A stretch of 64,000 nucleotides of DNA from the NCBI GenBank assembly GCA_934047225.1, contig OW203989.1:12313977-12377976 (forward strand), given 5' to 3'. Position numbers and translations under genes: made by a program. Below the pieces are notes generated by a model. The model made no database searches and had not been told where the DNA came from. It saw nothing but the letters and a program-made list of their open reading frames with translations. Positions 42,740 to 53,033 of the stretch are shown one piece after another (within the stretch, counting starts at the first letter, position 1; the number at the start of each line of letters is the position of its first letter). Origin of the DNA: Ypsolopha sequella. Taxonomy: Eukaryota; Arthropoda; Insecta; Lepidoptera; Ypsolophidae.

Positions 42740-43499
42740 TCACTCAGTGTCTTCAGAGCTGCCGGCAGAGGTGTCGCTCAGCAGCTCCCTGGGGTAGGGT
42801 CGTCCACTTGGTGAACGGTCGTAGTTTGGGGCGAGATCTCGTGGGTGATCGTGTGGGCTGTGGTCGGCGCGGTAGAACAGTGACCGCGCCAGTCGGCACA
42901 CAAACTCACCCACGGTCTCAACCCCCGTGTCGGCGGCGATCGTCCTATTCCGCACGTAGCGCCCTGTAGCGACGCGCAGGGAGATATTTTGTTGGGATTG
43001 TAGCTTCCCCCTGAGAACTGAGGAACACAAGACGTACCACGCAGGTGCCACATACCTGAGACGAGAGCGTAGATACATCTTGTATATGTTAAGAGGCTAT
43101 GGGAATTTTATTTTCAGGGGGAGGGGCGGATTCAGGGCAAAATTGTTGAAACACACCTAATAAAATATGTTTGAGTTCTGTATATGGTTCCTATTCGTCA
43201 AACGAGGAGAAAAAGTGTGTTTGAAGACCTCATTTCAACAATTATTTCTATTGAGGAAAATTTATCCAAACATGTTTTCCAATTTCAAACCCCTAGATTA
43301 TATAGTCAAAATGCATATACCAGAAATTTATTAAAATTTTCCGTGTAAAACATGAAATACACAGAAAAGAAACACCCGTATTTTTTTCGCATATCGCCTT
43401 AATCTTCGTCCTCAGAGAGAGGCGTGACGCTAGCACGGACCTCAGGACCTGAGGCCCCATGCATATCCGGCGATCAATATGGTAACCGAGGTAGTTCAC
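42740..43499 (-). pseudogene. LINE ORF2 C-terminal part, split by an insertion
   Basis: The 5' piece reads NYLGYHIDRRICMGPQVLRS and SRLSLRTKIKAI. The 3' piece resumes YKMYLRSRLRYVAPAWYVL and continues QQNISLRVATGRYVRNRTI then GEFVCRLARSLFYRADHSPH, ending at 42,740. In Jockey-like ORF2 proteins these lie next to each other: the YLG(V)-(L/I)DR line after the catalytic core, then the RTKL--YK-YIRP-L-YA-PAW line. The intact joint would be KAI|YKMYL, so the 300-bp segment between is an insertion. No stop occurs inside either coding piece, so the LINE was fairly young when hit. Confidence 0.8.
43085..43385. mobile_element. insertion within the LINE, 4-bp ATAT duplication
   Basis: On the LINE strand the left junction is GCGATAT|GCGAAAAAAATACGG and the right is CTCTTAAC|ATATACAAG, so ATAT appears at both. 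The inserted sequence is related to 32,565-33,070 (shared GAAGACCTCATTTCAA then ATTTCTAT, and a TTTTTTTCGCATATCGCC-like edge). No inverted ends. Confidence 0.65.
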
Positions 43500-43799
43500 C
43501 GAATTGCCGTCCGAGCATTAGTCAAAAGGCATTACCGTAAGAAAATTTCAAGCGTTATATCATGGTATCCCAGACCGTGGCAGACGATCCCGAAAGTTGC
43601 GATCAATTTATTTCGTTCAAGGATGACCCAAAATGAGCCTAAGAGGCTGTGAGTGTGACGTTCGTCACTCAATTTATTGTTTACCCTCAAACAGAATTCT
43701 CATTATAGGTACTCTCCTTTCTGAGATGTCTGGCTAGAAATATGATATCTTACAATGAAAGATTGGAAAAGTCGTTTAGATAGCAAGATAATATATTTT
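43500..43799. other. unassigned sequence
   Basis: Nothing recognised. Confidence 0.4.
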
Positions 43800-44128
43800 T
43801 CAGGGTTCCGTACCCAAAGGGTAACCAACGGGACCCTATTACCAAGACTCCGCTGTCTGTCTGTCTGTCCGTCTGTCTGTCCGTCTGTCTATCCGTCTGT
43901 CTGTCCGTCTGTCACCAGGCTGTATCTCATGAACCGTGATAGTTATATAGACAGTTGAAATTTTCACAGATGATGTATTTCTGTAGCCGCTATAACAACA
44001 AATACAAAAAACAGAATGAAATAAATACTTAAGGGGGCATGAAACAAGACATGTTTTTTTTGCCATTTTTATAGATAATGGTACGGAACCCTTCGTGCGC
44101 GAGTCCGACTCGCACTTGGCCGGTTTTT
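43800..44128 (-). repeat. CCGGCC-family repeat, short complete form
   Basis: Plus-strand start CAGGGTTCCGTACCCAAAGG, a (CTGT/CCGT)n microsatellite at 43,852-43,915, then CTCATGAACCGTGATAGTTA and the end GACTCGCACTTGGCCGGTTT. Both family ends are present, giving a 330-bp unit. The frames here on both strands come from the microsatellite. Confidence 0.85.
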
Positions 44129-44529
44129 ATAGCTTCTTCTATCTTTTATTTTTTTATTTTCAAGGGAAACTTACAACACAAGTATCTAACAATATCAATA
44201 TAGTAACTTAAAAAAAGCCAATTAAAAGTTTCCACTATAATATAGTAGTAACATAATAAAGAGATTTGTGCAACAAAATATCGACGATTATCCATTTTGA
44301 AAGAGAAATGCAAAGAAAACAATTATATTCATATAAATACATGAACTGAGTTTAAACAACCAGATACTCAAACACACCACAATCTGCAAAAGGCATTATT
44401 TTTTAAATATTGTTATTAACTTCATTTAAAAAAATCAACTAAGCACCATTATAGCTCGAACCACTGACAAGTAAAAGATATCTTGCAATTTATTGACATT
44501 GTTGCAAACTCGCCATAAATAACTATTTT
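44129..44529. other. probable LINE remnant, mostly unassigned
   Basis: Lies downstream of the reverse-transcriptase fragment on its coding strand, so it may be its degraded continuation. No readable motif. Confidence 0.35.
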
Positions 44530-44880
44530 GCCTGTAATTAGTACCTACGGATGCAAGAGAGAAAACAGAAAAAGTAGCGGTCCTAGTAGAAAACCTTGTG
44601 GGGCACCACTTGGTACTGAAACCTGGTCAGACGTATATAGTTATGAGCCACAACAGCCTGTGTTCTATTGATAATGTAAACAGAGAACCAACGGTAAAGA
44701 TTTCCACGAATTCCTGCTCTTATCAACTTCTGTAATAGTAAAACTTGATCGATTCTGTCTGTGTAGATAACGTCAGCTTGACTACCTTTATCCATTTACT
44801 CAATTATTAAATCATTGAATATGATAAGTTTCGATACAGTAGACTTTTGCTCATGACTGTGCCTAGATTTTGTTTATCTA
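44530..44880 (-). pseudogene. Jockey-like reverse transcriptase fragment
   Basis: Minus-strand order: HEQKSTVSKLIIF (the QHGF--RST-TNL block), then MDKGSQADVIYTD, then QVLLLQKLIRAGIRGNLYRW and FSVYIINRTQAVV, then, after a frameshift near 44,607, APQGFLLGPLLFLF. These are fingers/palm blocks 2-4 of Jockey-like reverse transcriptases, ending at the PQGS-LGPLLF line just before the catalytic YADD. The D-F-KAFD part is deleted and one stop precedes MDKG. It may be the other half of the LINE type seen at 42.7-43.5 kb. Confidence 0.8.
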
Positions 44881-44904
44881 TCTATCTTCTAATCTATCTA
44901 TCTA

Positions 44905-46540
44905 TCTATCTTCTAAATATATAAAAGAAGAACCTGACTGACTGACTGACTGACATATCAACGCACAGCCCAAACCGTTGGGTCTAGAAATTCCAAATTT
45001 GGCAAGTAGGTTCCTTTAAAGGTCTAAGGGTGCACTAAGAAAGGATTTTTCAAAATTCACCCCCTAAGAGGGTGAAGCGGGGGTCCAAAATTTGTATGGG
45101 GAAACAAGAATAGTTAGACTTTTTTATCGAAACTTACATACTTCACTCTTATAATAAAAGAATAAATACGTGTTTCAGGTTTTTTCAGAATTCAACCCCT
45201 AAAAGGGGGAAATGGTGTAACAAGGTCTGAAAATCAACATGGGTATCGTTTGTATGGTTTATCGAGTTGCTGATCACGAAAACGACAACGATTTTAAAAT
45301 ACAACGTAGTGGACGTGAAATACCATCATCCCCTAGTGAGGTACCATGGGGTTGAAATGTGTAAATATAAATATGGGTGTCGTTTTTATGGTTTTTTGGG
45401 ACGTTAATTTCGAAAATGGCATCGATTTTTCAATGTAACATAGTGGACATGAAAATTCTTGAAAGTATGTGTGCCAGAGCAAATCGGCTGTAACAGACGG
45501 ACAGACAGACAGCCACACAAGTGATCCTATTAGGGTTCAATTTTTTCCTTTTGAGATATCTATCGATCTATATATCCACAATCTATCTATCTATATATCT
45601 GTCCATCTATCTATCTATTTATTTATATCTATCTATATCCAAGCAAAATATCTTTGGAACGATAGGTAGTACATTCCTAGGGGTTGGACCACGGGATGCC
45701 AAAAAAAGATTTTTTTTATGTCAAAGCTTTGATGGCCTGTATCTCCCAAACGGCTGGAGAAGACCCATGTTGATGAGTATCTAGGAAAAGGTCTCGACGA
45801 GATCTGTTTGCCGAAAGTGTCAAAAATTTACAGGCCCATATCTCCTGATGCTAGACCCATGATCATGGTACTCTAAGAAAAAGGCTCGGCGAGGTCTAGA
45901 TGACGGTAAAAAAAAAATGAATGTTTGTATGAAAGTTCTTTATTATAAAGTTCGTCTGTTTCGAAGTTAGGATCTTTAAGTTTTTTGTTTAGACTGACAA
46001 TTGAAAATACTTTATATGTGTTTCAGCGTTTGTGATAATTCCAACCCCGAAGGGGTGAAAAGGGGATGAAGTTATCTGTGGAAAGTCCTTCATTTTCAAA
46101 GTAAAATTACTAAATTTGTTATTTAGGCTGCCTGTCTGTCCGTCCGTATAAACGGGAGACTCAGTAAGTGGTCAAGACCAAGGTTTAATGTCCCTTTTAG
46201 CGAAAAACACAAAATAAAATTTGTGCCCTATACTAATTTAAGAACAACTCCCTGACTGGGAGTATAGGATATTAGTATTGGAAAGATTAGTTTGTATTAG
46301 TATAGGAAACCTATTGTTTTTGTTTTGTTTTTTCTCAAAAAGGGTCACTGACCACTTACCGAGTCTTCAGTATGTATTTTTGGCTATATAATTAGAAGTA
46401 TTAATAGTGTGTTTACTTTCGTAAATACTTTCTAAATCCAATAAAAGGAATAGAAAATGAGTGTTTTGATGTCCATTTAAATTTAAGGAATGAGTTAATG
46501 TTCTTTCGTCTTGCGGATGCACTCCTCTCATGTTAGGTAC
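44905..46540 (+). mobile_element. Helitron-like 5' region with nested repeats
   Basis: Near 44,915 the sequence ATATATAAAAGAAGAACCTG then (ACTG)4 and ACATATCAACGCACAGCCCA is a familiar start of lepidopteran Helitron-like repeats. It continues with CCCCCTAAGAGGGTGAAGC and CCCCTAAAAGGGGGAAATGG lines. A (TCTA)n microsatellite sits at 45,549-45,640. 45,930-46,540 is the inverted relative of 201-890. Boundaries are approximate. Confidence 0.55.
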
Positions 46541-47532
46541 ATCCAAATACTATTATAAATACGAAAGTTGGGATGGATGGATGTTTGTTACTCTTTCACG
46601 CCGTAACTGATGAACCGATTGGGTTAAAACTTTGCACAAATGTTGTTTTAAACCTGGAATAGGACAAAGGCTATTTTATATCCGATAAATCAGTTTCCAT
46701 AGGATGGCAATGGGGTGTCAAGTTCCTATAGAAAAGTGATGTACTGTTACTCCTTCACGCCGTACCTACTGAACCGATTAGGCTAAACTTTGCACAAATG
46801 TGGTTCTAGACCTGGAATAGGACATAGTAGACCAATTTTTATCCCATTAATCAGTTCAGAGGCAATTGGGTGTCAAGTTCCTATAGAAAAGTGATGCACA
46901 TCTTCACGCCGTACCTACCGAACTGATAGGGCTGAAACTGCTTTAAATGTAGTTCTAGACCTGAAATAGGACATACGCTGCTTAATATCAAATTAGTAAC
47001 CAAAAAAAAAAAAAAAACGTTTGGAAACGCCGCATGGCTTTCGGTATCGCCAAAGACCCTTTAGAACAAAAAATGGTGTCTTTCTGAAACGCAGCCTGGC
47101 CTTCGGCTTCGCCAAAGACCGCCAACGAAACTTAAGCAGATGATTAAAATTAATTAGAAAACAAAATATAGTGTCGACTGGAAATGCGGCTCGGGTTTTA
47201 GCCTCGCCAAACACGCTATACTAGGGGATTAAATCAGTTGTCAAAGACAGCCAAAGACACATTAGCAGAGGATTAATTCAGAGAACAAAAAATAGTGTCG
47301 ATCTGCAAAACGGCTCGGGCTTCGGCCTCGGCAAAGACGGAAACGTGTCTTGGTCTTCGGCCTCGCCAAAAACACTTTACATAGGGATCAAATTAGAGAT
47401 GATGAGAACCAAAAACACTTTAAATACTCCAAATCAAAGTCAGGTCAACTACTAAAACTAAAAATATTTACAGATTCGATAAGACTATACAAAAACTTAA
47501 TCAACGCGGGCGAAGCCGCGGGCAAAAGCTAG
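46541..47532 (+). mobile_element. non-autonomous Helitron, nearly complete
   Basis: Begins TCCAAATACTATTATAAATA and ends with hairpin CGCGG-GCGAAG-CCGCG (47,506-47,521), then GGCAAAAG and CTAG at 47,529-47,532, followed by T. TC start, hairpin and CTAG|T end are Helitron signatures. Inside, the lines ACTGATGAACCGATTGGGTT and GAACCGATTAGGCTAAACTT occur in three diverged tandem units (about 46,590, 46,755, 46,905). From 47,020 there are repeated TTCGGC(T/C)TCGCCAAAGAC lines. No Rep/helicase coding remains. Confidence 0.75.
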
Positions 47533-47884
47533 TATTAAATAAATTGTTAAATATATATCTCCATGAGAACGCAGTCACAGATTTAAATTTATAAAACAAC
47601 TTGTCTGTTGGACCGCCCTCCACCCTAATAGAAAATCTTCTTACAATAATCATTTCAGAGAAAAAGAATTGACAGTAATTGATTTGTTTCTACTAACTAC
47701 TCCCAAGACGCGAACGTTATGGCCAACAAAGTGAATTTCTGTTCTCCCATTTTCCACAATTTTCTATTTTCTTTCCTAATATGATTTGATTTTATATATT
47801 TGAAAAAGAGTATTTATTTTATTTTAGTATCTCACTTACAACCTAGGGCTTCAGAAGCTGAACGTTTTTGAATCGCTTTATATT
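47533..47884. other. unassigned sequence
   Basis: Nothing recognised. Confidence 0.4.
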
Positions 47885-48060
47885 TTACATCATCACGACA
47901 TGAATCTCCAAGGGGGTGTCAGTGGTGTTTTGGGTTTGAAATGTGAAATGCAAGTCACAGTCCACACTCGGTACGCCCGCGTTTCTCCGGCGATTATTAC
48001 GTCCCAACGTGATGGGTGGTGAGCCCTATCGCCGTTCTTCGGGCACAAATACACGCTTTT
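47885..48060 (+). repeat. two-copy repeat, partner at 58,765-58,925
   Basis: Shared lines: GGGGGTGTCAG-GGTGTT, TGTGAAATGCAAGTCAC, CGTTTC-CC--CGATTATT, and ACGTCCCAACGTGATGGGTG then GAGCCCTATCGCCGT. The copies differ at about one base in seven. Confidence 0.75.
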
Positions 48061-48469
48061 AGAGCATGCAGGTTTCCTTACGATGTTTTACTTTTCCAAT
48101 CAGCAAGTGTTAAGTATGAAATATTTTCTTGTTTTTTATGTTTTCTGTATAAATTTTACAAAATTTAAAAATAAATATGAAATTTATTGACATAAGTCCC
48201 GTAATTGTAATGTTTAAAAATCTAAAAGTCTTAACCTACTATAAAAAAATAAATACCTATTTTTAAAATGCTTTTAAGTCGAATAAAATGCTAAAACATA
48301 AAATTCAGAAAAAAATAATTTTATTTATTATATTTTTATATGAAAAGTATTATTTTCTCCAATTTTGCGCTATCCGGCGAGACACGCAGCGATATGTAGT
48401 CATAACCATAGACATAGGATTCGCTGTCATAACAGTCACTCAATGCGCTCAATGTCTCTCCTCATATTA
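48061..48469. other. unassigned AT-rich sequence
   Basis: Nothing recognised. Confidence 0.4.
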
Positions 48470-48800
48470 AAAAAAATGGATTTGTTTTGTTGGTAATCTA
48501 CTTATAAGCAATATCCTAAGTCTTTTGTCCAAAAAATATTTTTTCAACCGAGTTCTTTTGGTTTTTAAACGTTCCGCAGAAGAAAGCGGTTAAGGGATCG
48601 ACTTGATTTTATTTCATAAAATAGGTAATAGAAATATGAAGTCAATCTACCTAAATTCAATATTTTTTTGTCTACAAATTATTTCAGTATTAGCTAAAAA
48701 CCCAGCAATTTGTTGTTTCGCTGTGTGATCTTTAGTCTCTATCAAAAGCAACTAAGGTTTTGCCATTGAACCCATTGTGCTGGACGGGTAATAAAAATAG
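48470..48800 (+). repeat. three-copy interspersed repeat, copy 2
   Basis: Same family as 3,547-3,905, sharing GCGGTTAAG, CATAAAATAGGTAATA, TTTCAGTATTAGCTAAAAAC and GTTTCGCTGTGTGATC. It ends GTGCTGGACGGGTAATA, an edge also seen at 56,170. Confidence 0.75.
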
Positions 48801-50284
48801 TAGTTAATTTTTTGATATCATCTACCTGATTTATGGGGAGAGGGTGGGTGTTGGAGGGGAAAGGAAGAGGGGAGAACGCTCCTTTGTAATTTTTTCTTGC
48901 CGGTGGAGCGCGATTTTTTTTTTTACTAAATTTTGAAACTCCTATGGAAATTTTTCAGTACACGAGCGAATGTTGCGCGCGCCTGTACATCCCAAAGAGT
49001 ACATCCCAGTACATCCCATCCCAATTGATAAATAATAAGTCATAAATAGTCATAATATAATCGAAAGCTCAAGCTTAAACAAGTGAATCTTATCCGTTAT
49101 AAAATTTTTATGATGTCATATTAAGTCGAATATGTGTCTTATTAGTTTATCGGCAGAGTGACCAAGGTGTAGACTGTAACTTCCACCTAATGACCAAGAG
49201 TTTACTGCATTCGTTCGAAAACACTAGCTTTAATAAACTTTTCATCCAACTAAATTAATTACGTATATAATTTAAAATTGGCTCGTTTCACTCGTTGCAA
49301 ATAAAACTATGTTGGAAACTTAATAAAAAGAAACGAAGGAAAATGTAGTCGCTTAATTTAATTCTTGAGTCGTGTTTTTTGGAAGTCTTAACTTCGGTGT
49401 CGGTTACAAATACCAGGCCAGAACTGATTTTAGGCCCAACTTGTTCGTCCTAAAATCGAATTTCGCCGGTTACATACCCACATTCTTGGATATACTATTT
49501 GTGTTTGATATATTCACTATTAGTGAATATTCACTAGTATTACTGTTTGCTTGATCACGGGACTATAAATGGTTTCTGTTAATCAAAGCATATATATGTT
49601 TTTGTTTTGAAAGTTGTATTCAGGTAGGTTGCTAGTAGGACTTCGGACTCGAAGGTTATTTGTATTTAGTTATAGAACTACAGAATGTTGTAGCAAAGTT
49701 GTGTTATTTTATGCAATAAGTTGTAAGTGGTTGTGCACAACAACTTTAAAGAGTGTATAAAGTTGTTGATGCGGGATCATTAACAAACTAAGTAAAGTAA
49801 TATAGAGCATGTGTTACTAAGAAAACAAAAATCACAAATGTTTATCGGTCAGAAAACTACACATATACAACAAACATTCTTACAAAATCTGGACATTCTG
49901 ACTCAAATGCGGAAACCTCCGTTTGAGGGAGAAATGAGAGAAATCAGAAATGTAATCATCACCACAGAGTATACCAACAATAGTGACTTCAAGAATAATA
50001 TTATTTGTTGTGAAAACGCACCAACATTTTACTCAATTTAAATCGTCATTTCTATCAAGTCAAATCTTTTTTTTTACATTTTTGTTTGCATGTTGTAAAA
50101 ATTGAACAATGTTCTCAGTCCATAACATTTAAACTACTAAATAAAATGTAATGGAACCATAGTTTTAATAAACACCCGTAATATTATTAGGTTCACGTCC
50201 AGGAAAATATGTACAGGATGGATTTTTGTTGCTGAAAACACGAGAACTGGAGATAGTACTCGTTTATACAACTTTTATTATCGA
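48801..50284. other. unassigned, 1.5 kb
   Basis: Contains a purine-rich G-run (48,836-48,880) and CATCCCAGTACATCCCATCC triplicates at 48,987-49,022. A frame at 49,811-50,041 has no motif. Confidence 0.4.
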
Positions 50285-50292
50285 GGCATATC

Positions 50293-50846
50293 TAGGGCTG
50301 CCACATCCTGGCCTTTTGGTTTCGGAAAATATGCCATCTCAAAATAAAACAAGTAATTTTTATTTTAATATTTAAAATTAATATTTTATTTTTCATTTGA
50401 TTCCAAAATATCTGGCTTGGAACTGAAAAATAAAAAAAAAACTCTCTACTGTCCATTTTAAAATTGACAAACGTCTTTGAGTATGTATTGTTCTGCCTTT
50501 ACATTTTCTTAATTTAAACGATTTCTTTCCTTTGCCCATGTATCGAAAACTTTACTAAAAACACGTTCGCAGCCAGCATTCGATACAGGTACAAACAAAC
50601 CAAGTAAAAATTTTTTTTTTACATACCACTAACAATGTCTTCAACTGTTGAAAAAAATATTGCTCACATCAGATCAATTCTTCCATTCGAATAATATCGC
50701 TGGAAACTCCCTCAAAACGCAAAGTTCATATTTGAAATTCCGGGAAATTTTTTAGTATTGCTGAATACTTCTGGGAAGTGAGGGATTTTTAATTTTAGGG
50801 TCCGATTCCGAGGGACTACCGGAAATCCGGGAGAGTGGCAACCCTA
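50293..50846 (-). mobile_element. hAT element relic, 554 bp
   Basis: Starts TAGGGCTGCCACATCCTGG and ends GGAGAGTGGCAACCCTA. The inverted ends share TAGGG-TGCCAC. The flanking 8-mers GGCATATC and AGCGTATC agree at six of eight positions. A transposase remnant lies inside on the minus strand. Confidence 0.7.
50455..50592 (-). pseudogene. hAT transposase C-terminal remnant
   Basis: One minus-strand frame reads PVSNAGCERVFSKVF, then WAKERNRLN, a stop, then ENVKAEQYILKDVCQF. The patterns (P)-SNA--ERVFS and W--ERNRL---VKAE belong to the hAT dimerisation domain. One internal stop and loss of the rest make it non-functional. Confidence 0.75.
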
Positions 50847-50934
50847 AGCGTATCCCAGAAATTGCGAGAAAAATAGCTGTTCCATAGAACAAGTACATGA
50901 CGAATTATGTATGCAGCAATTGATGTTGTTCGCG

Positions 50935-51310
50935 ATTTCAGGGTCAATTCGCTTAGATAAAATTATGTTAAGGTGTGTTAATTTGAAAACCATTTTTAGA
51001 TTTAGGTTTAATAAGTAATATTTTCCAACTTGTGGTCTAAGAAATAATAATAAATTAATTATTATTACGAATATATAATATTTTTACGAAATAGCTGCTA
51101 CTTCCATTTGCCTTCGTGTGACGTCACTTGAGAAATAGCTGTTTAGAAATGTGTCCTTTGCTATCAAGACAAAATTATAAATATTTGCTGCCGACTGATT
51201 TGACAGATAAGTAGACAGACAGAGACAGACCACTTTTTTATAAGCAATCACACATCATGATCTGTATAATAATTAAAATTCTCAAGTGACGCCATAACCG
51301 ACTATTCTTT
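50935..51310 (+). repeat. repeat shared with 60,960-61,330 (inverted)
   Basis: Shared lines: AATTCGCTTAGAT then TTAAGGTGTGTTAATTTGAA; ACGTCACTTGAGAAATAGCT; and GACAGACAGAGACAGACCAC then GCAATCACAC. The partner lies within the hAT element at 60,549-61,435, so this is probably a fragment of the same hAT family. Confidence 0.7.
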
Positions 51311-51715
51311 AAAAAATAATAAAAAAATAATGGTTAATTTGTATACCAAAGTAATGAATACCATGTCCTAAAATGGCGCATATTCCCGGAAAAATACAAA
51401 AATAAAATCTATTTTGAAAATAAGCTATTTGAATTCCACAGTAAAACTAAAATTCAAGAAAAAAATTGTACACTATGCCGCTACGGATACAAATCTCTCA
51501 CGATACGAAAATACATTAAAACAAACAAATACAAACGAAGGGCTGAGGGTGGGTATACATACAGTGTAGGGACGAGTATAAAGTAGTGAGTGCAATACAA
51601 ATTACCAAATCAAGCTTGGAAATCATGTTATGTGAAAAAACCACGGATTTAGAACGGAGGAAAAAACATACCATATTCAAGAGACGTTGTAAAACGAAAG
51701 TTAATAGGCAATTTT
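51311..51715. other. unassigned sequence
   Basis: Nothing recognised. The frames at 51,516-51,768 overlap on both strands and lack motifs. Confidence 0.4.
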
Positions 51716-51719
51716 TTAG

Positions 51720-51950
51720 GGTAAGATGCCAAAGTAACATCAAGGTGATAAAAAACAAGGCATGGTAGCACCTGACATAGATTTCGCCACCCTCTGAGTA
51801 AGGAACCTAATTTTTATTATTTATTTTTTTACTTTAGAATATTTAATTACTACAATCTGAACAAACTTGAAACTTGTATACGTATTTTTTAACGTTTTTA
51901 GCGTTCCGTAACCGAATGATAGCAAACTTAACCCTATTACTAAGCCGTAT
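51720..51950 (+). repeat. CCGGCC-family fragment
   Basis: Contains AACATCAAGGTGATAAAAAA, TAGCACCTGACA, GAGTAAGGAACC and TTTTACTTTAGAATATTTAA in the same order as the 27.6-28.3 kb units, then GTTCCGTAACCGAATGATAG. Both ends are missing. Confidence 0.65.
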
Positions 51951-52313
51951 AAGTATGTATGAGAAAAGCAAATCGAGACAAATTAAGTGAGAATAAAATG
52001 CAGAAATAGCTGAAAAAATAATTCAGAGTGAAGTTTTTTCAGTGCACATTCAGCACTGTGGAAGACTGATGGATGGAAAGTTTATTTGGACTTTAGGCAG
52101 ACACATTCGTGTCAGTAAAGCTTTTATTGCTTTGGTTTTCAGAACTCAGGAGAGTATGACCTATCCAAAGTGTAGCCAACGGCGGATGCATGTCATGACC
52201 CCCCCCCCCCCTGGGCCTAGTTCAACTTCTATACAGACACGCTAAATTTACCTAAACTTAAACAAAATTTCATTAAATATTTGGACTAATTCAGAGCCTG
52301 TGACCTTCCCATG
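51951..52313. other. unassigned sequence
   Basis: Includes a C10 run at 52,201-52,210. Nothing else. Confidence 0.4.
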
Positions 52314-52321
52314 GCTCGCAG

Positions 52322-52899
52322 CATGGCCGTAGCTAGGGGAGGGCATTGTGGGGCAATGCCCTACCTTGAAATCACAATACCCTACCTTAAAAATTCATAT
52401 TTTGTGAAATAAACTATTTAAAACTGATAAATTTTCATAATAAAACAACAATCTTCAATTTTTAGAGGTAACTTTAGTGCTGCAATAATTTTCCTGTGTA
52501 TATTTTCATAGAAAACCAGCTAATTTCTACTTCGATTTCACACACCCAAAAGGCCTATGTTCAGATATAAATGTGTGAGTGTAAAAACCACAAAGCCACT
52601 TAAGCCACAGAGGGTTTATAAAATATGTTCATTTAGTTCGTCGGGTGACAAAAATTACGCTAGTTTCGACAAATCTCGGAAAAATATATTTTTAAAAAGC
52701 ATTTTTTTTGTGTGCGTACCCTTGCGTATTTTACGTTTCGGAACGTACCAAAACGTAAAAGACGGTTAGCAACGCTGGATTGTTTGTAGTTCTGTTTAGT
52801 GAAGTGTATGGTAAAAAGTGTTTTAGTCAAAAATCGATACAATTGTTATTTTTATTGCTATATTGCCCTACCTCAAATTTGACTCTAGCTACAGCCCTG
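52322..52899. mobile_element. hAT-type non-autonomous element with exact 8-bp duplication
   Basis: Ends CATGGCCGTAGCTAG and CTAGCTACAGCCCTG are inverted repeats, with hAT-style CA(G)GGCCGTAGCTA. The 8-mer GCTCGCAG occurs immediately outside on both sides (52,314-52,321 and 52,900-52,907). Subterminal lines AGGGCATTGTGGGGCAATGC and TATTGCCCTACCTCAAATTT also pair. No transposase is recognisable. The frames on both strands at 52,557-52,842 are not coding. Confidence 0.9.
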
Positions 52900-52907
52900 G
52901 CTCGCAG

Positions 52908-53033
52908 GCTGGATCCGCCCTTGTGTGTAACTTGGTATACATTATAGCATTGAAATAAATGTGGTAAAGCAGCTCGGTAGATAAACTTACCACTTCGCCC
53001 CATAGATCACCTCAGGTCATCCAGCTGTAGATA
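52908..53033. other. unassigned sequence
   Basis: Nothing recognised. Confidence 0.4.

Larger units (their letters stand above)
42505..43499 (-). mobile_element. Jockey-like LINE, 5'-truncated and interrupted
   Basis: Minus-strand reverse-transcriptase C-terminal sequence (43,499-43,385 and 43,078-42,740) is followed by a 3' region ending in GATA repeats (42,508-42,527). A foreign segment at 43,085-43,385 splits the coding part. Confidence 0.75.

Noticed and set aside
43755..44066. Open frames through the CTGT/CCGT microsatellite on both strands
   Set aside because: Products of simple-sequence repetition within a CCGGCC-family repeat.
45333..45784. Open frames near the (TCTA)n tract
   Set aside because: Low-complexity YLSIYLS-type translations of a microsatellite in a Helitron-like repeat.
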